From contig NZ_SLWN01000002.1 in the NCBI RefSeq assembly GCF_004342025.1, forward strand, positions 124,001 to 188,000: a stretch of DNA of 64,000 bases. The letters are read 5' to 3'. The notes beneath the pieces were generated by a model, which was given only the letters and a program-made list of their open reading frames with translations, was not told the DNA's origin and ran no database searches. Positions 27,002 to 35,219 of the stretch are shown in pieces; position 1 is the stretch's first letter, and each line of letters starts with the position of its first letter. Position numbers and translations under genes: made by a program. Origin of the DNA: Kribbella steppae. GTDB lineage: Bacteria; Actinomycetota; Actinomycetes; Propionibacteriales; Kribbellaceae.

Positions 27002-28347
27002 CAGTCGGGTCCTGCCGCGTTGCCGGTCGCGCCGCCGCCGCTGCCGAGGCTGAGGTCGTCGTGGTCGATCGTCACCACCACGGAACCGTCCGGTGCCGGC
27101 TGGTCGACGGTCTTCCAGCCGTGCCGCCGGATGACCTCGACGTAGGCGTCCACGAGGTTCGGATCGAAGTGGGTGTAACGGTCCTGGATCAGGATCTGCA
27201 GAGTCTCTTCGACACCCCGGGCGGGACGGTAGGACCGCGTCGACGTCAGGCAGTCGAACGCGTCCACGATGCCGATGATCCGGGCGAAGTACGGGATGTT
27301 CTCACCGCTGAGGCCGGCCGGATAGCCGCTGCCGTCGTACTTCTCGTGGTGGTGCAGGACCGCGGACTTGACCTCTTCGAGAAAAGGGATGTTGCCGATC
27401 AGCTCCACCCCGCGGGCCGGATGGAGCCGGATCGCGTCCATCTCGGAGTCGTCCAGCCGGCCGGGCTTCTGGATAATGCTGGTCGGCACCCCGACCTTGC
27501 CGACGTCGTGCAGCAGCCCGGCATGCTCGAGCGCGCTCTGCCGGTCGTCGGTCAGCTCCAGGTGCCGGCCGAGCATCCCGACACCCTCACTGACTCGCTC
27601 GGAGTGACCCCGCGTGTACAGATCCTTGGTCTCGATGACTTGGATGAACGCCCGCATGGTCGCCGCCTGCGCCCGCCGCTCGGCCTCGTACTGCGAGAGT
27701 GCCCACCGGCTGACGTAGAGCGGGACGAAGATGAGGAGGATGGACAGGAAGCCCAGGCCGGACAGCCAGGCGACCGCGAGCAGCAGGCCGAGCAGCCCGT
27801 AGCCGAGCAGGGGCGGCGACGTCGGCAAGGCGACCTTGCGGAGGAAGGTGGCCGGGGTCGGATCACCCGGTTCGAGCGAGAGCACCACGCACAGCAACAA
27901 CGCATTCACGACCAGCCAGGTCGCGTTCGCCGCCGTAGTGGTCCAGATCGCATCCCATGGATGTGACAGCACTGCGTCGCCTGTCGGCCCACCGGCGAAG
28001 TGGAACACCATCCCTCCGGCCGCCGCGCAGATCACCGACTGAGCACCGTTGAAGACCTTCTTGACCAAGGGATGACGCCGATCCTGTGACAGGGCACCGA
28101 CGGCGCCGACCAGGATCGCGGATCCCACACCGGACAACAGATAGAGCGCAATGACGAGTACGTAGTCGAGTGACGTCCTGTAGACCTGTCCCACCCTCGG
28201 CCGGAGGACGGTTCCGGCCAGCATGAGCAGGCCCAGGCAGATGGTGGGCGCGTCAATCCGCGCGTGTGCCACGGCAAGTCCGAGAATGACAACAGCAAGG
28301 GTGGTCGTCGTGACAACCACCAGCCGAAGCAGCACCCGCCGGTTCAC
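27001..28347 (-). CDS. Membrane HD-GYP domain phosphohydrolase
   Basis: This 448-residue protein has about six N-terminal membrane helices (residues 8-230) and an intact C-terminal HD-GYP domain. The motifs are HAGLLHDVGKVGVP, LHPARGVELIGNIPF and HHEKYDGSGYPAGL. HD-GYP proteins hydrolyse c-di-GMP or related dinucleotides, and all metal and catalytic motifs are present here. The start is GTG with no strong ribosome site. It forms a coupled pair with the degenerate homologue downstream, which suggests a hetero-complex of an active and an inactive subunit. Confidence 0.88.
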   Translation of the reverse strand: MNRRVLLRLVVVTTTTLAVVILGLAVAHARIDAPTICLGLLMLAGTVLRPRVGQVYRTSLDYVLVIALYLLSGVGSAILVGAVGALSQDRRHPLVKKVFNGAQSVICAAAGGMVFHFAGGPTGDAVLSHPWDAIWTTTAANATWLVVNALLLCVVLSLEPGDPTPATFLRKVALPTSPPLLGYGLLGLLLAVAWLSGLGFLSILLIFVPLYVSRWALSQYEAERRAQAATMRAFIQVIETKDLYTRGHSERVSEGVGMLGRHLELTDDRQSALEHAGLLHDVGKVGVPTSIIQKPGRLDDSEMDAIRLHPARGVELIGNIPFLEEVKSAVLHHHEKYDGSGYPAGLSGENIPYFARIIGIVDAFDCLTSTRSYRPARGVEETLQILIQDRYTHFDPNLVDAYVEVIRRHGWKTVDQPAPDGSVVVTIDHDDLSLGSGGGATGNAAGPD

Positions 28348-28621
28348 GCGCGCAACGCTACCCGGACGGACGTCCCCGGACTACCAGTCCCAGCCGTCGG
28401 CGAGCATGTCGCACCTCCGTTCAGCGGTCGCAGTCTTGGGGCCTGCCTGAGGCAGCAGGGCACAGGGGGGCAGACAGCACTTCGCTGACTGATCAATATT
28501 TTGCTCATATGCGCTGCGCCGAAACACTGTAAGCCAGACCGTGACCCGCCGCACGAAGTGAAGACCCGCGCATGGTATGAGAGACTGTGACTCTTTGCAG
28601 TTGTTTCAAGGAGGCTTAGGA

Positions 28622-28696
28622 ATGGGCAAGACCGGCCGCAAGCGCCGCGCACGCAAGAAGAAGGGCGCAAACCACGGTAAGCGCCCCAACGCCTGA
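28622..28696 (+). CDS. Ribosomal protein bL37 (24 residues)
   Basis: This tiny gene encodes MGKTGRKRRARKKKG-ANHGKRPNA, a highly basic 24-residue protein. It matches the actinobacterial large-subunit protein bL37 first seen in mycobacterial ribosome structures, with the conserved C-terminal ANHGKRPN. The ribosome site AAGGAGG lies 7 bases before ATG, near ideal, and a strong intrinsic terminator follows 24 bases after the stop. It is a monocistronic gene in the reverse orientation to the HD-GYP pair. Confidence 0.92.
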   Translation: MGKTGRKRRARKKKGANHGKRPNA

Positions 28697-28719
28697 CTCA
28701 GGCGGCTACAGACAGCGAG

Positions 28720-28750
28720 GACCCCGGCCAAAGCCGGGGTCTTTGCAATT
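28720..28750 (+). terminator. Terminator of bL37
   Basis: Arms 28720-28728 and 28733-28741 (gaccccggc / gccggggtc) pair perfectly around CAAA and are followed by TTTGCAATTT, a good intrinsic terminator. Confidence 0.9.
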
Positions 28751-28790
28751 TGGTTACGGGTGGGTTCAGACCACCATTCCCAGAGGTCTT

Positions 28791-28817
28791 GTATTCGGAG
28801 CGTCCGCACCCGAATAC
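28791..28817. promoter_or_regulatory. 8-bp inverted repeat upstream of the STAND regulator
   Basis: GTATTCGG and CCGAATAC are perfect arms 11 bases apart. They lie in the 260-base gap between the bL37 terminator and the HTH-NB-ARC gene and could be an operator. No gene is seen in the rest of the gap. Confidence 0.35.
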
Positions 28818-29011
28818 CGATTGCAATGTTCAAACGATCGTTGGGCTTTCACCGATGTGATCTGCGGCACTCCGCCTACCGTTGCCAAACCGGTCCAGTC
28901 GCTGCTGTGGATAGCGACAGCGCGCAATCGGCCGGGCCTCCTAGAGTTAGCTCCGACGTCCGGCACCGACCGTAGCCGAGCAGGACCCAACGCGTGAGGG
29001 AGGTGGGTGGG

Positions 29012-31474
29012 GTGGCGACCGAGAGCCTCAGCGAACTGCTGCGCAGGTACCGGACCCGAGCCGGGCTCACCCAGGCATCCCTTGCCGACAAGGCCGGTCT
29101 GAGCGAGCAGGCGATCAGCGTTCTCGAGCGCGGCACCCGGAGTCGTCCGCGGGTCGACACCGTGCGCGCGCTGACCGCGGCCCTCGGCCTGACCGCCGAC
29201 GAGACCGCGGAGTTCATGACTGTGGCCCGCGGCAAGGGTCGCAAGCGCCAGGCACCTGCCCCCGACGCCGAAGCGGCCGACTCCCTGCCGATGCCGTGGC
29301 AGCTGCCGCCGGCCGCACCGGACTTCACCGGTCGGGCCGCGCAGATCGAGGCGATCCTGTCGGTGCTCCGGGTTCCGGCCAACCCGCGCAACGGCACGGT
29401 CGGTCTGGTCGCGGTGACCGGCATGGGTGGGATCGGCAAGACCGCGCTCGCGGTTCAGGCCGCCCACAAGCTGGTGGACAGCTACCCCGACGGCCATCTG
29501 TATCTCAACCTCCGCGGGTACGGTCCCGGCCGGCCGATGACCACCGCCGAGGCCCTGCGTCAGTTGCTTCGTTCGCTCGGGCTGGACCTGCGGCTGATCC
29601 CCGATGGTGTCGAGGAGGCAGCGGCCCTGCTGCGATCACAGTTGGCCGGCCGCCGGGTGCTCGTGCTGCTCGACAACGCGACCGACGTACGGCAGGTCCT
29701 GCCGCTGCTTCCGGGCAGTCCGGGGTCGGCCGTGATCATCACCAGCCGAGGGGCGATGGCGACGCTGCCCGGGGCGCGGCAGATCAGGCTCGATGCGTTG
29801 TCGGAGACGGAGTCGGTCGAGCTGCTGTCCGGAGTCGTCGGCGCGGACCGGGTCGCGGCCGAGCCCGATGCGGCCGAGAGCCTCACCCTGCTGATCGGCC
29901 GGCTGCCGCTGGCGGTCCGCTTGATCGGTGCCCGGCTGGCCGCCCGGCCGACCTGGCCGATCCAGCACCTGGTCGACCTACTTCGCGACGAGGGCCGGCG
30001 ACTCGACGGCCTCGGCTCCGACGAAACCGGCGTACGGGCGAGCATCGCCAGCTCCGTGCAGTTCCTGCAGACCAGCGAGCGCAGCCTCGATCGGGAGGCC
30101 GCGCAGGCCCTGCCGATGCTGAGCGTCCCGGACGGATCGGACCTGGTCACCGCCATCGCCGCCCACCTGCTCGACATCCCGGTCCAGCGGGCCGATGCCA
30201 TCCTGGAACGCCTCGTCGACCTGAACCTGCTGGACTCGGTCGCCCCCGAGCGTTACCGCTTCCACGACCTCATCCGCACCTACAGCCGTGAGCTCGCCGA
30301 CCAGACCCTCACCTCGGTCGAGCGCGATGCCGGAATCGAACGCGTCCTGCGCTTCTATACCGGTTTCGCCTGGGCGTGCCAGAAGCTCACCCATTCAGCC
30401 AGTCCGCGACTGTCCCTCGCGGTCACTTCGGTCGGTCCCGTTCCGGCGTTGGGTCGCGCGGCGTCGGCAGTGGGCTGGCTCGACGACGAGCAGCGCAATC
30501 TGATGGACCGGTTCCACCAGGCCGCCGCGACTTCGCTGGCCGGGTCCGCGCTGTTCCCGGAGCTGGCGCTCGCGATGTTCGGCTACCACGAGTCCCGATC
30601 GCGCTGGGTGGAGATGCGCGAGCTATGCCTGGTGGGTGTGGCGGTCGCGCAGAAGCTCGACCTGCGCCTGATGGCTGCCTGGCTCGAGCACGACAGCGCG
30701 ATCCCCGAGGTGGAGAACGGAAGTCTCGAAGCGGCCGTGGCCCATCTCTTCAGTGCCCTCGACATGTTCCGTGAGCTGTCCGACGATCCCGGGCAGGCCC
30801 GCTGCTGTTCATCGCTCACCCACGTCCTGGGCCGGCTCGACCGACTGGACGAGGCCTTGCAGTTCGGGACCGAAGCACTGCGGCTCAGCCAGGAGCTGGG
30901 CTACAAGACCGTGGAGGGTGTTTCGTTCATCGCGCTCGGCGGTCTCTACGACCGCAAGGGCGACGCCGCCCGCGCTGACGAGGCGTTCGAGCGCGGCATC
31001 CAGTTGGCCCGGGAGCTGGGCGACGCCCGGTCACTGTCCAAGCGGTACCTGAACATCGGCTTCTCCCACCTGCTGGTCGGCCGGCTGGAGGATGCGAAAG
31101 CGCCGCTCTACAACAGTCTCAAGGTCGCCGAAGACGCCGGGAACGACGATCTCACCACCCAAAGCCTGCATTGCCTGGCCGCCGTCTTCGCCAGCCAGGG
31201 CGAGCACAAGAGGGCGCAGGAATACCTGGAAAGAGCGCTGGCACTGGCCCGGCAGCTCGGCAACAGACTGCGCGAAGGCTGCTTTCTTCTCGAGCTCGCC
31301 AAGTTCAGCGCCGATGTCGGAGATTCCACCGCCGCGATCGACCACCTGAACGCCGCGATCGCCGTTCTGCAGGGCATATCACCGCACTTCGAAGCCGCCG
31401 CCCGCGAGCTGCGCGCACTGGTCCAGCGAGGCGACCGCTACACGTATGTCTTCGACGATTCCGGCGTCGGGTAA
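29012..31474 (+). CDS. STAND regulator: XRE HTH, NB-ARC ATPase, TPR repeats
   Basis: This 820-residue protein has an N-terminal Xre-type helix-turn-helix (GLTQASLADKAGLSEQAISV, about residues 15-60). An NB-ARC ATPase module (about 95-400) follows, with P-loop VTGMGGIGKTALAVQ, Walker B RRVLVLLDNAT, sensor VIITSRG and the GLPL-like GRLPLAVRLIGA. The C-terminal half is TPR repeats. It resembles AfsR/SARP-type regulators with the BTAD domain replaced by an Xre HTH. Such proteins act as ligand-triggered oligomeric switches. GTG at 29012 is chosen by the GGGAGG spacing; a GTG six codons earlier is possible. No partner gene is evident. Confidence 0.9.
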   Translation: MATESLSELLRRYRTRAGLTQASLADKAGLSEQAISVLERGTRSRPRVDTVRALTAALGLTADETAEFMTVARGKGRKRQAPAPDAEAADSLPMPWQLPPAAPDFTGRAAQIEAILSVLRVPANPRNGTVGLVAVTGMGGIGKTALAVQAAHKLVDSYPDGHLYLNLRGYGPGRPMTTAEALRQLLRSLGLDLRLIPDGVEEAAALLRSQLAGRRVLVLLDNATDVRQVLPLLPGSPGSAVIITSRGAMATLPGARQIRLDALSETESVELLSGVVGADRVAAEPDAAESLTLLIGRLPLAVRLIGARLAARPTWPIQHLVDLLRDEGRRLDGLGSDETGVRASIASSVQFLQTSERSLDREAAQALPMLSVPDGSDLVTAIAAHLLDIPVQRADAILERLVDLNLLDSVAPERYRFHDLIRTYSRELADQTLTSVERDAGIERVLRFYTGFAWACQKLTHSASPRLSLAVTSVGPVPALGRAASAVGWLDDEQRNLMDRFHQAAATSLAGSALFPELALAMFGYHESRSRWVEMRELCLVGVAVAQKLDLRLMAAWLEHDSAIPEVENGSLEAAVAHLFSALDMFRELSDDPGQARCCSSLTHVLGRLDRLDEALQFGTEALRLSQELGYKTVEGVSFIALGGLYDRKGDAARADEAFERGIQLARELGDARSLSKRYLNIGFSHLLVGRLEDAKAPLYNSLKVAEDAGNDDLTTQSLHCLAAVFASQGEHKRAQEYLERALALARQLGNRLREGCFLLELAKFSADVGDSTAAIDHLNAAIAVLQGISPHFEAAARELRALVQRGDRYTYVFDDSGVG

Positions 31475-31492
31475 AGCGAATTCAGCCGGCGT

Positions 31493-31771
31493 TCAGTCGG
31501 TGGTCGTGATGGTGGTTTCGACCTGGATTTGGGTCAGCCGGAGGAGGATTTTCTGCCGGAGTGCGTCGGGCGCGTGATCGGAGCCGCAGGAGCGGTGAAC
31601 CAGTTTCTTGACGCAGCGCTCCAGGTCGTATTCGTCCAGGCACGGGGCGCACTCTTCCAGGTGCTGCCGGATCTCCTCGGTGCTGGCGCCCTCGAGTTCG
31701 TTGTCGATGAAGACGTACACACGCTGCAGGATCTCGCTGCAGTCGACGTCGTGGTGCTCGCCGCAGCTCAC
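31493..31771 (-). CDS. rsrA: Zinc anti-sigma factor RsrA (mycothiol system type)
   Basis: This 92-residue redox-sensitive anti-sigma factor carries the HX3CX2C motif HLEECAPC with His37, Cys41 and Cys44, plus Cys3, His7 and Cys11. That numbering matches Streptomyces RsrA, in which oxidation forms a Cys11-Cys44 disulfide, expels zinc and frees SigR. Two more cysteines (53 and 62) are present. Its ATG overlaps the sigR stop by four bases, so the pair is translationally coupled. It converges on the STAND regulator 18 bases away. Confidence 0.95.
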   Translation of the reverse strand: MSCGEHHDVDCSEILQRVYVFIDNELEGASTEEIRQHLEECAPCLDEYDLERCVKKLVHRSCGSDHAPDALRQKILLRLTQIQVETTITTTD

Positions 31772-32445
31772 GACTCCTCCTCGGTTCCGGTCTCGTCGGA
31801 CGGGATCAGGCCCCGGTCGCGCGCGTAGTCGCCCAGCAGGTCACGCAACTGGCGGCGGCCACGGTGCAACCGCGACATCACGGTGCCGACCGGCGTCCCC
31901 ATGATGTCGGCGATCTCCTTGTAGGCAAAGCCCTCGACGTCGGCCAGGTAGACGGCCAGCCGGAAGTCCTCCGGGATCGCCTGCAGGGCTTCCTTGACGT
32001 CGGAATCGGGCAGATGCTCGAGTGCGACCGCCTCGGCCGACTTCAGGCCGCCGGGAGTGTGCGACTCGGCAGCGGTCAGCTGCCAGTCCTCGATCTCCTC
32101 GGTCGGCGACTGCGTCGGCTGGCGCTGCCGCTTGCGGTATCCGTTGATGAAGGTGTTCGTCAGGATCCGGTACAGCCACGCCTTCAGGTTGGTGCCCGGC
32201 GTGAACTGGTGGAACGAGCTGTACGCCTTGGCGAAGGTGTCCTGGACCAGGTCCTCGGCGTCCGACGGATTACGGGTCATCCGCATCGCCGCGGCGTACA
32301 TCTGGTCGAGGAAAGGCAGCGCCTCGCGCTCGAAGCGCGCGGTCCGCTGCTCGGGTGTCTCAGTCGTGGTGGGAGTCGGCATCGTGATCGAGAATACCGG
32401 GGTCTTCCCCGAGGTCCGCGCCGGAGCCTCACTCGTCGCCATCAT
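31768..32445 (-). CDS. sigR: ECF sigma factor SigR (thiol-oxidative stress)
   Basis: This ECF sigma factor of about 225 residues has region 2 with [20 protein letters not shown] and [16 protein letters not shown]. Region 4 has [19 protein letters not shown] and [16 protein letters not shown]. It directs mycothiol, thioredoxin and thiol-repair genes when RsrA is oxidised. A sigma-R-type promoter at 32455-32480 would start transcripts near 32449, only about four bases before ATGATG at 32445; a second in-frame start, [12 protein letters not shown] at 32382, would give a form about 20 residues shorter. Long and short SigR isoforms from different transcripts are known in Streptomyces. A GTG at 32454 lies at or before the transcript start. 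Confidence 0.94.
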   Translation of the reverse strand: MMATSEAPARTSGKTPVFSITMPTPTTTETPEQRTARFEREALPFLDQMYAAAMRMTRNPSDAEDLVQDTFAKAYSSFHQFTPGTNLKAWLYRILTNTFINGYRKRQRQPTQSPTEEIEDWQLTAAESHTPGGLKSAEAVALEHLPDSDVKEALQAIPEDFRLAVYLADVEGFAYKEIADIMGTPVGTVMSRLHRGRRQLRDLLGDYARDRGLIPSDETGTEEES

Positions 32446-32454
32446 GCCTGCCAC

Positions 32455-32480
32455 AACACGCCCGGGCGCGGGGGCATTCC
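32455..32480 (-). promoter_or_regulatory. Sigma-R-dependent autoregulatory promoter of sigR
   Basis: On the minus strand GGAAT (32480-32476) and GTT (32457-32455) are separated by exactly 18 bases. This matches the SigR consensus GGAAT-N18/19-GTT. It sits immediately before the sigR start and would give a nearly leaderless mRNA. Confidence 0.8.
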
Positions 32481-32511
32481 CGCTCAGACCGCGGCCATCA
32501 GCCCCTGACCA

Positions 32512-33144
32512 CTATCCGGACACCTCGCGGCTGACCCATTCGAACACGGCTTCGACCAGGACGTCGTACGCCTCCTGCTGGGTCAGCTCCGCCCGCTTAG
32601 GCACCTTGAACGCGTGCTCGGCCTCCGGTACGACGGCCATCTCGGTGAGCGGCGGGAATTCCTCGGGCGTCCCGAACGGGTCCCGCTCCCCCTGCACCAC
32701 CAGCGTCGGCAGCCCCGCTCCCTGCAGCTCGTCGACCCGGGACTTCTCCGGTTTGCCCGGTGCATGCAGCGGAAAAGCCAGCGCCAGTACGCCGGACGCA
32801 CCCAGGCTGCTCGCGGTCCGGCAGGCCACCCGGGCGCCGGCGCTACGGCCGCCGATCACCAGCGGCGTGCGGATCCGGAGCTGGCCGATGATCGCGATCC
32901 AGGCCTCGTCGAGGATCTTCGGTCCGGGTGCGAGTTTCTTGCCGGCATGGCGCCAGGGCTGCTCGATCAGGAACACGTTGATGTCCTGTTTCGGCAACCT
33001 CGCGGCCAGCGCGGCCAGGTCACCCGACTCGATCCCGCCCCCGGCACCATGACCGAGGGCCAGCGTCGCTACCGGCCGCCGGGCCCGATGCGCCACGATC
33101 CGGGCGTCCCCGTGCGGCGTCCCCACTATCCGTTCGTCGGTCAC
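32512..33144 (-). CDS. Alpha/beta hydrolase, dienelactone-hydrolase-like
   Basis: This 210-residue soluble hydrolase has the oxyanion-loop sequence LALGHGAGGGIESGDL near residue 30. The nucleophile elbow is GGRSAGARVA (Ser near residue 100). A late Asp (GERDPFGTPEE) and His (EAEHAFKVPK) complete the triad. This compact type is annotated as alpha/beta hydrolase or KANL-like and its substrate is unknown. It stands between sigR and the SRAP gene in the same direction, without an obvious sigma-R promoter of its own. Confidence 0.88.
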   Translation of the reverse strand: MTDERIVGTPHGDARIVAHRARRPVATLALGHGAGGGIESGDLAALAARLPKQDINVFLIEQPWRHAGKKLAPGPKILDEAWIAIIGQLRIRTPLVIGGRSAGARVACRTASSLGASGVLALAFPLHAPGKPEKSRVDELQGAGLPTLVVQGERDPFGTPEEFPPLTEMAVVPEAEHAFKVPKRAELTQQEAYDVLVEAVFEWVSREVSG

Positions 33145-33196
33145 CGCCCCATCCTGTCATCACCCGAGCACGGATCGGCGGTGTGCGCGCGGTGCG

Positions 33197-33997
33197 TCAG
33201 AAGAGAGTGGTCTCCTCCGGCTCCTCCGGCTTGTCGATCGGGTCGACGCCGTCCGGAGGAAGCGGATCGATCAGGTGGGGTCCGTTGTTCTTCACCGAGC
33301 TGACCGCCTTCGAGACGGCGTACGCCTCCAGCCGGCCGGGCGCGGCCGGCACCAGCAGGTCGAGGAGGTCGTCGGGGTCGGAGCTCAGCGGGTCGAGCCA
33401 GGCGTCGTACCGCTCGCGCTCGACCAGCAACGGCATCCGGTCGTGGATGCGGCCGAGGTCATCGGTGGCCGTGGTGGTCAGGACCGTGCAGGTCCACAGC
33501 CAGGCCTCGTCCTGGTCCGGGTCCTCGACCGACTTGTCCCGCCAGATCTCGTACAGCCCGGCCATCGCGAGGACGCCACCGTCGGCGGGGCGGATGAAGT
33601 ACGGCTGCTTGACCGGCTTGCCGTTCACCTTCTGCTCGGACTTGTACCACTCGTAGTACCCGTCGGCCGGCAGGATGCAGCGCCGGGTCGCGAACGCCTT
33701 CTTGAACGCCGGCTTCTCCGCGACCGTCTCCATCCGCGCGTTGATCAGCCGGCTTCCGATCGAGGTGTCCTTCGCCCACGACGGCACCAGCCCCCACTTG
33801 ACCGTCGTCAGCTTGCGGATCGTCTCGTCCGGCACCTCACGGTTCTTCCGCTCGACCACCGCGATCACCGAGTCGGTCGGCGCGACGTTGTAGTTGTCCG
33901 GCAACTCCTGCACGGACTCGCGCACATTCCCCGACTCGATCTCGAACTCGACGACGAGATCGGAGGGGTCCCGGCTGGACGCATATCGACCGCACAT
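33197..33997 (-). CDS. SRAP/HMCES-family abasic-site DNA-protein crosslinker (YedK-like)
   Basis: This 266-residue protein starts MCGRYASSRD, so Cys2 becomes N-terminal after methionine removal. That cysteine covalently traps abasic sites in single-stranded DNA. Other family residues are present: the Asn in NYNVAPTDSV, the Glu in DGYYEWYKSEQ and the His in IHDRMPLLVERE. The start is fixed by the need for Cys2; in-frame upstream sequence is excluded. It probably protects replication gaps in a stress-related context near sigR. Confidence 0.93.
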   Translation of the reverse strand: MCGRYASSRDPSDLVVEFEIESGNVRESVQELPDNYNVAPTDSVIAVVERKNREVPDETIRKLTTVKWGLVPSWAKDTSIGSRLINARMETVAEKPAFKKAFATRRCILPADGYYEWYKSEQKVNGKPVKQPYFIRPADGGVLAMAGLYEIWRDKSVEDPDQDEAWLWTCTVLTTTATDDLGRIHDRMPLLVERERYDAWLDPLSSDPDDLLDLLVPAAPGRLEAYAVSKAVSSVKNNGPHLIDPLPPDGVDPIDKPEEPEETTLF

Positions 33998-34043
33998 GGG
34001 AGACAGCCTAGTCAGCCCCGCCGACAGTGACGATGCGACGAGC

Positions 34044-34126
34044 GGCGGCGGATTGCCCACCCCGTGATGGGCAATCCGCCGCCGGCCTGATGCGTCCGGG
34101 CGCCCCCCTGTTGGCGTCCGGACGCA
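34044..34126 (-). terminator. Two tandem hairpins after the GGDEF-like gene
   Basis: The first-transcribed hairpin has arms 34118-34126 and 34091-34099 (extended to about 14 pairs with one wobble). The second has perfect 16-base arms 34068-34083 and 34044-34059 around an 8-base loop. They fill the gap between the stop at 34131 and the SRAP start at 33997. They are probably tandem terminators that insulate the two genes; there is no T-run. Confidence 0.6.
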
Positions 34127-34130
34127 GGTC

Positions 34131-34946
34131 CTAAGGTCTGGCCAGTTCGTCGAGCACCCGCCCGGCCATCGCGTCGGTGCTCGGAAGTCCCTCGATCCAG
34201 ATCCGGGCCAACTGGGGTACGTCGGTGTCCAGCCGCCACTCGGTGATCAGGGCTCGTACCGTCTCGACCTGCTCCGGCAGGTTCGGCTCGCGGCCGACGA
34301 GCGCCGCCGCGCGGTGTGAGCCGACGCGACCCAGTACGTCACCGCCGCAGAAGACGATCCGCAGGCACTCCGCCACGTCGACGAGCTTGAGTTCGCGGTC
34401 GAAGGGCGACGTCCCCGGGGGATTGAGCGGCTCGACAACCACCAGTGCATGGGTCTGCGGTACGGAAGTTCCACGGAATTCCGCCTCTCGATAGAGCTCG
34501 CCGAGGCGGGACCGCAGGTGCGACAGGCTGGACAGCCCGGTCAGCGGGTCCTCGCAGGACAGCGAGTGGAGGTAGACCAAAGAGGCCTCGGCCCAGCTGG
34601 AACTGAGTGCGCGTACCGCGTCGAAAGCCGGCTCGCCCCCGGCGATCGAGCGGTACAACGCACTCAGCCCATCAAGTGCCTCGAGCAACGAGACTCCGTC
34701 GGTCGCCAACTGCCGACCGACCTCGTCGCTCGCAGGCACGACATCGGCTCCGTCCCGCAGCGCCTCGGCAATCGCGAGATAGGCGCTGTGGTCGGTGCCA
34801 GCTGCGCCGTGCGAGTCCCTCCACTCGCACGGTTGCTCATCAGGGGACGACGCCTCCGGCCGGGTCCGGGCGGGCGACCCCGCCAGGTTCAGGGACTTGG
34901 CCGGACGCAGGTCGAACCGTCTGCGGATGTCCGCGAACAGCGACAT
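34131..34946 (-). CDS. Degenerate GGDEF-domain protein
   Basis: This 271-residue soluble protein has a C-terminal half that begins DPLTGLSSLSHLRSRLGELY, the signature start of GGDEF domains (about residue 132). At the position of the catalytic GG[D/E]EF loop it reads VLGRVGSHRAAALVG, so it cannot be an ordinary diguanylate cyclase. The N-terminal 130 residues are helical with no recognised domain. It may bind nucleotide or a protein partner as a pseudo-enzyme. It is divergent from the sigma/anti-sigma fusion gene and ends before two strong hairpins. Confidence 0.75.
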   Translation of the reverse strand: MSLFADIRRRFDLRPAKSLNLAGSPARTRPEASSPDEQPCEWRDSHGAAGTDHSAYLAIAEALRDGADVVPASDEVGRQLATDGVSLLEALDGLSALYRSIAGGEPAFDAVRALSSSWAEASLVYLHSLSCEDPLTGLSSLSHLRSRLGELYREAEFRGTSVPQTHALVVVEPLNPPGTSPFDRELKLVDVAECLRIVFCGGDVLGRVGSHRAAALVGREPNLPEQVETVRALITEWRLDTDVPQLARIWIEGLPSTDAMAGRVLDELARP

Positions 34947-35054
34947 GGCCCTCCTCGAATAGCCCCGTCAGTCTCCCGACCGGCCGGCCGGAAGCGTCGT
35001 TCCAGGAGTGAGACAGCCAGCGGCGACCTTCATGACGCGGATTCGCCAAACTTT

Positions 35055-35116
35055 TTCCGCGTAACTTCCGCGTAGGCGCCGTCGTCAGGAAAGGAGCACG
35101 GTTCCGCGTCAGGAAA
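35055..35116 (+). repeat. Short direct repeats upstream of the ECF-fusion gene
   Basis: TTCCGCGT occurs three times (35055, 35066, 35102) and CGTCAGGAAA twice (35083, 35107, 24 bases apart). All lie in the 270-base gap between the GGDEF-like gene and the ECF-fusion gene. Repeats in phase like this suggest a regulator-binding or sigma-recognition region; no gene is seen in the gap. Confidence 0.4.
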
Positions 35117-35219
35117 CGTGCGCGGATCCGTCCCACGTGGGAACCTTGTTCACGGCAACGATGTGACGGATCGTGACAGCGTTGTACGGACAGTCGTGAT
35201 GCAGCCCACGGGGAGACAG

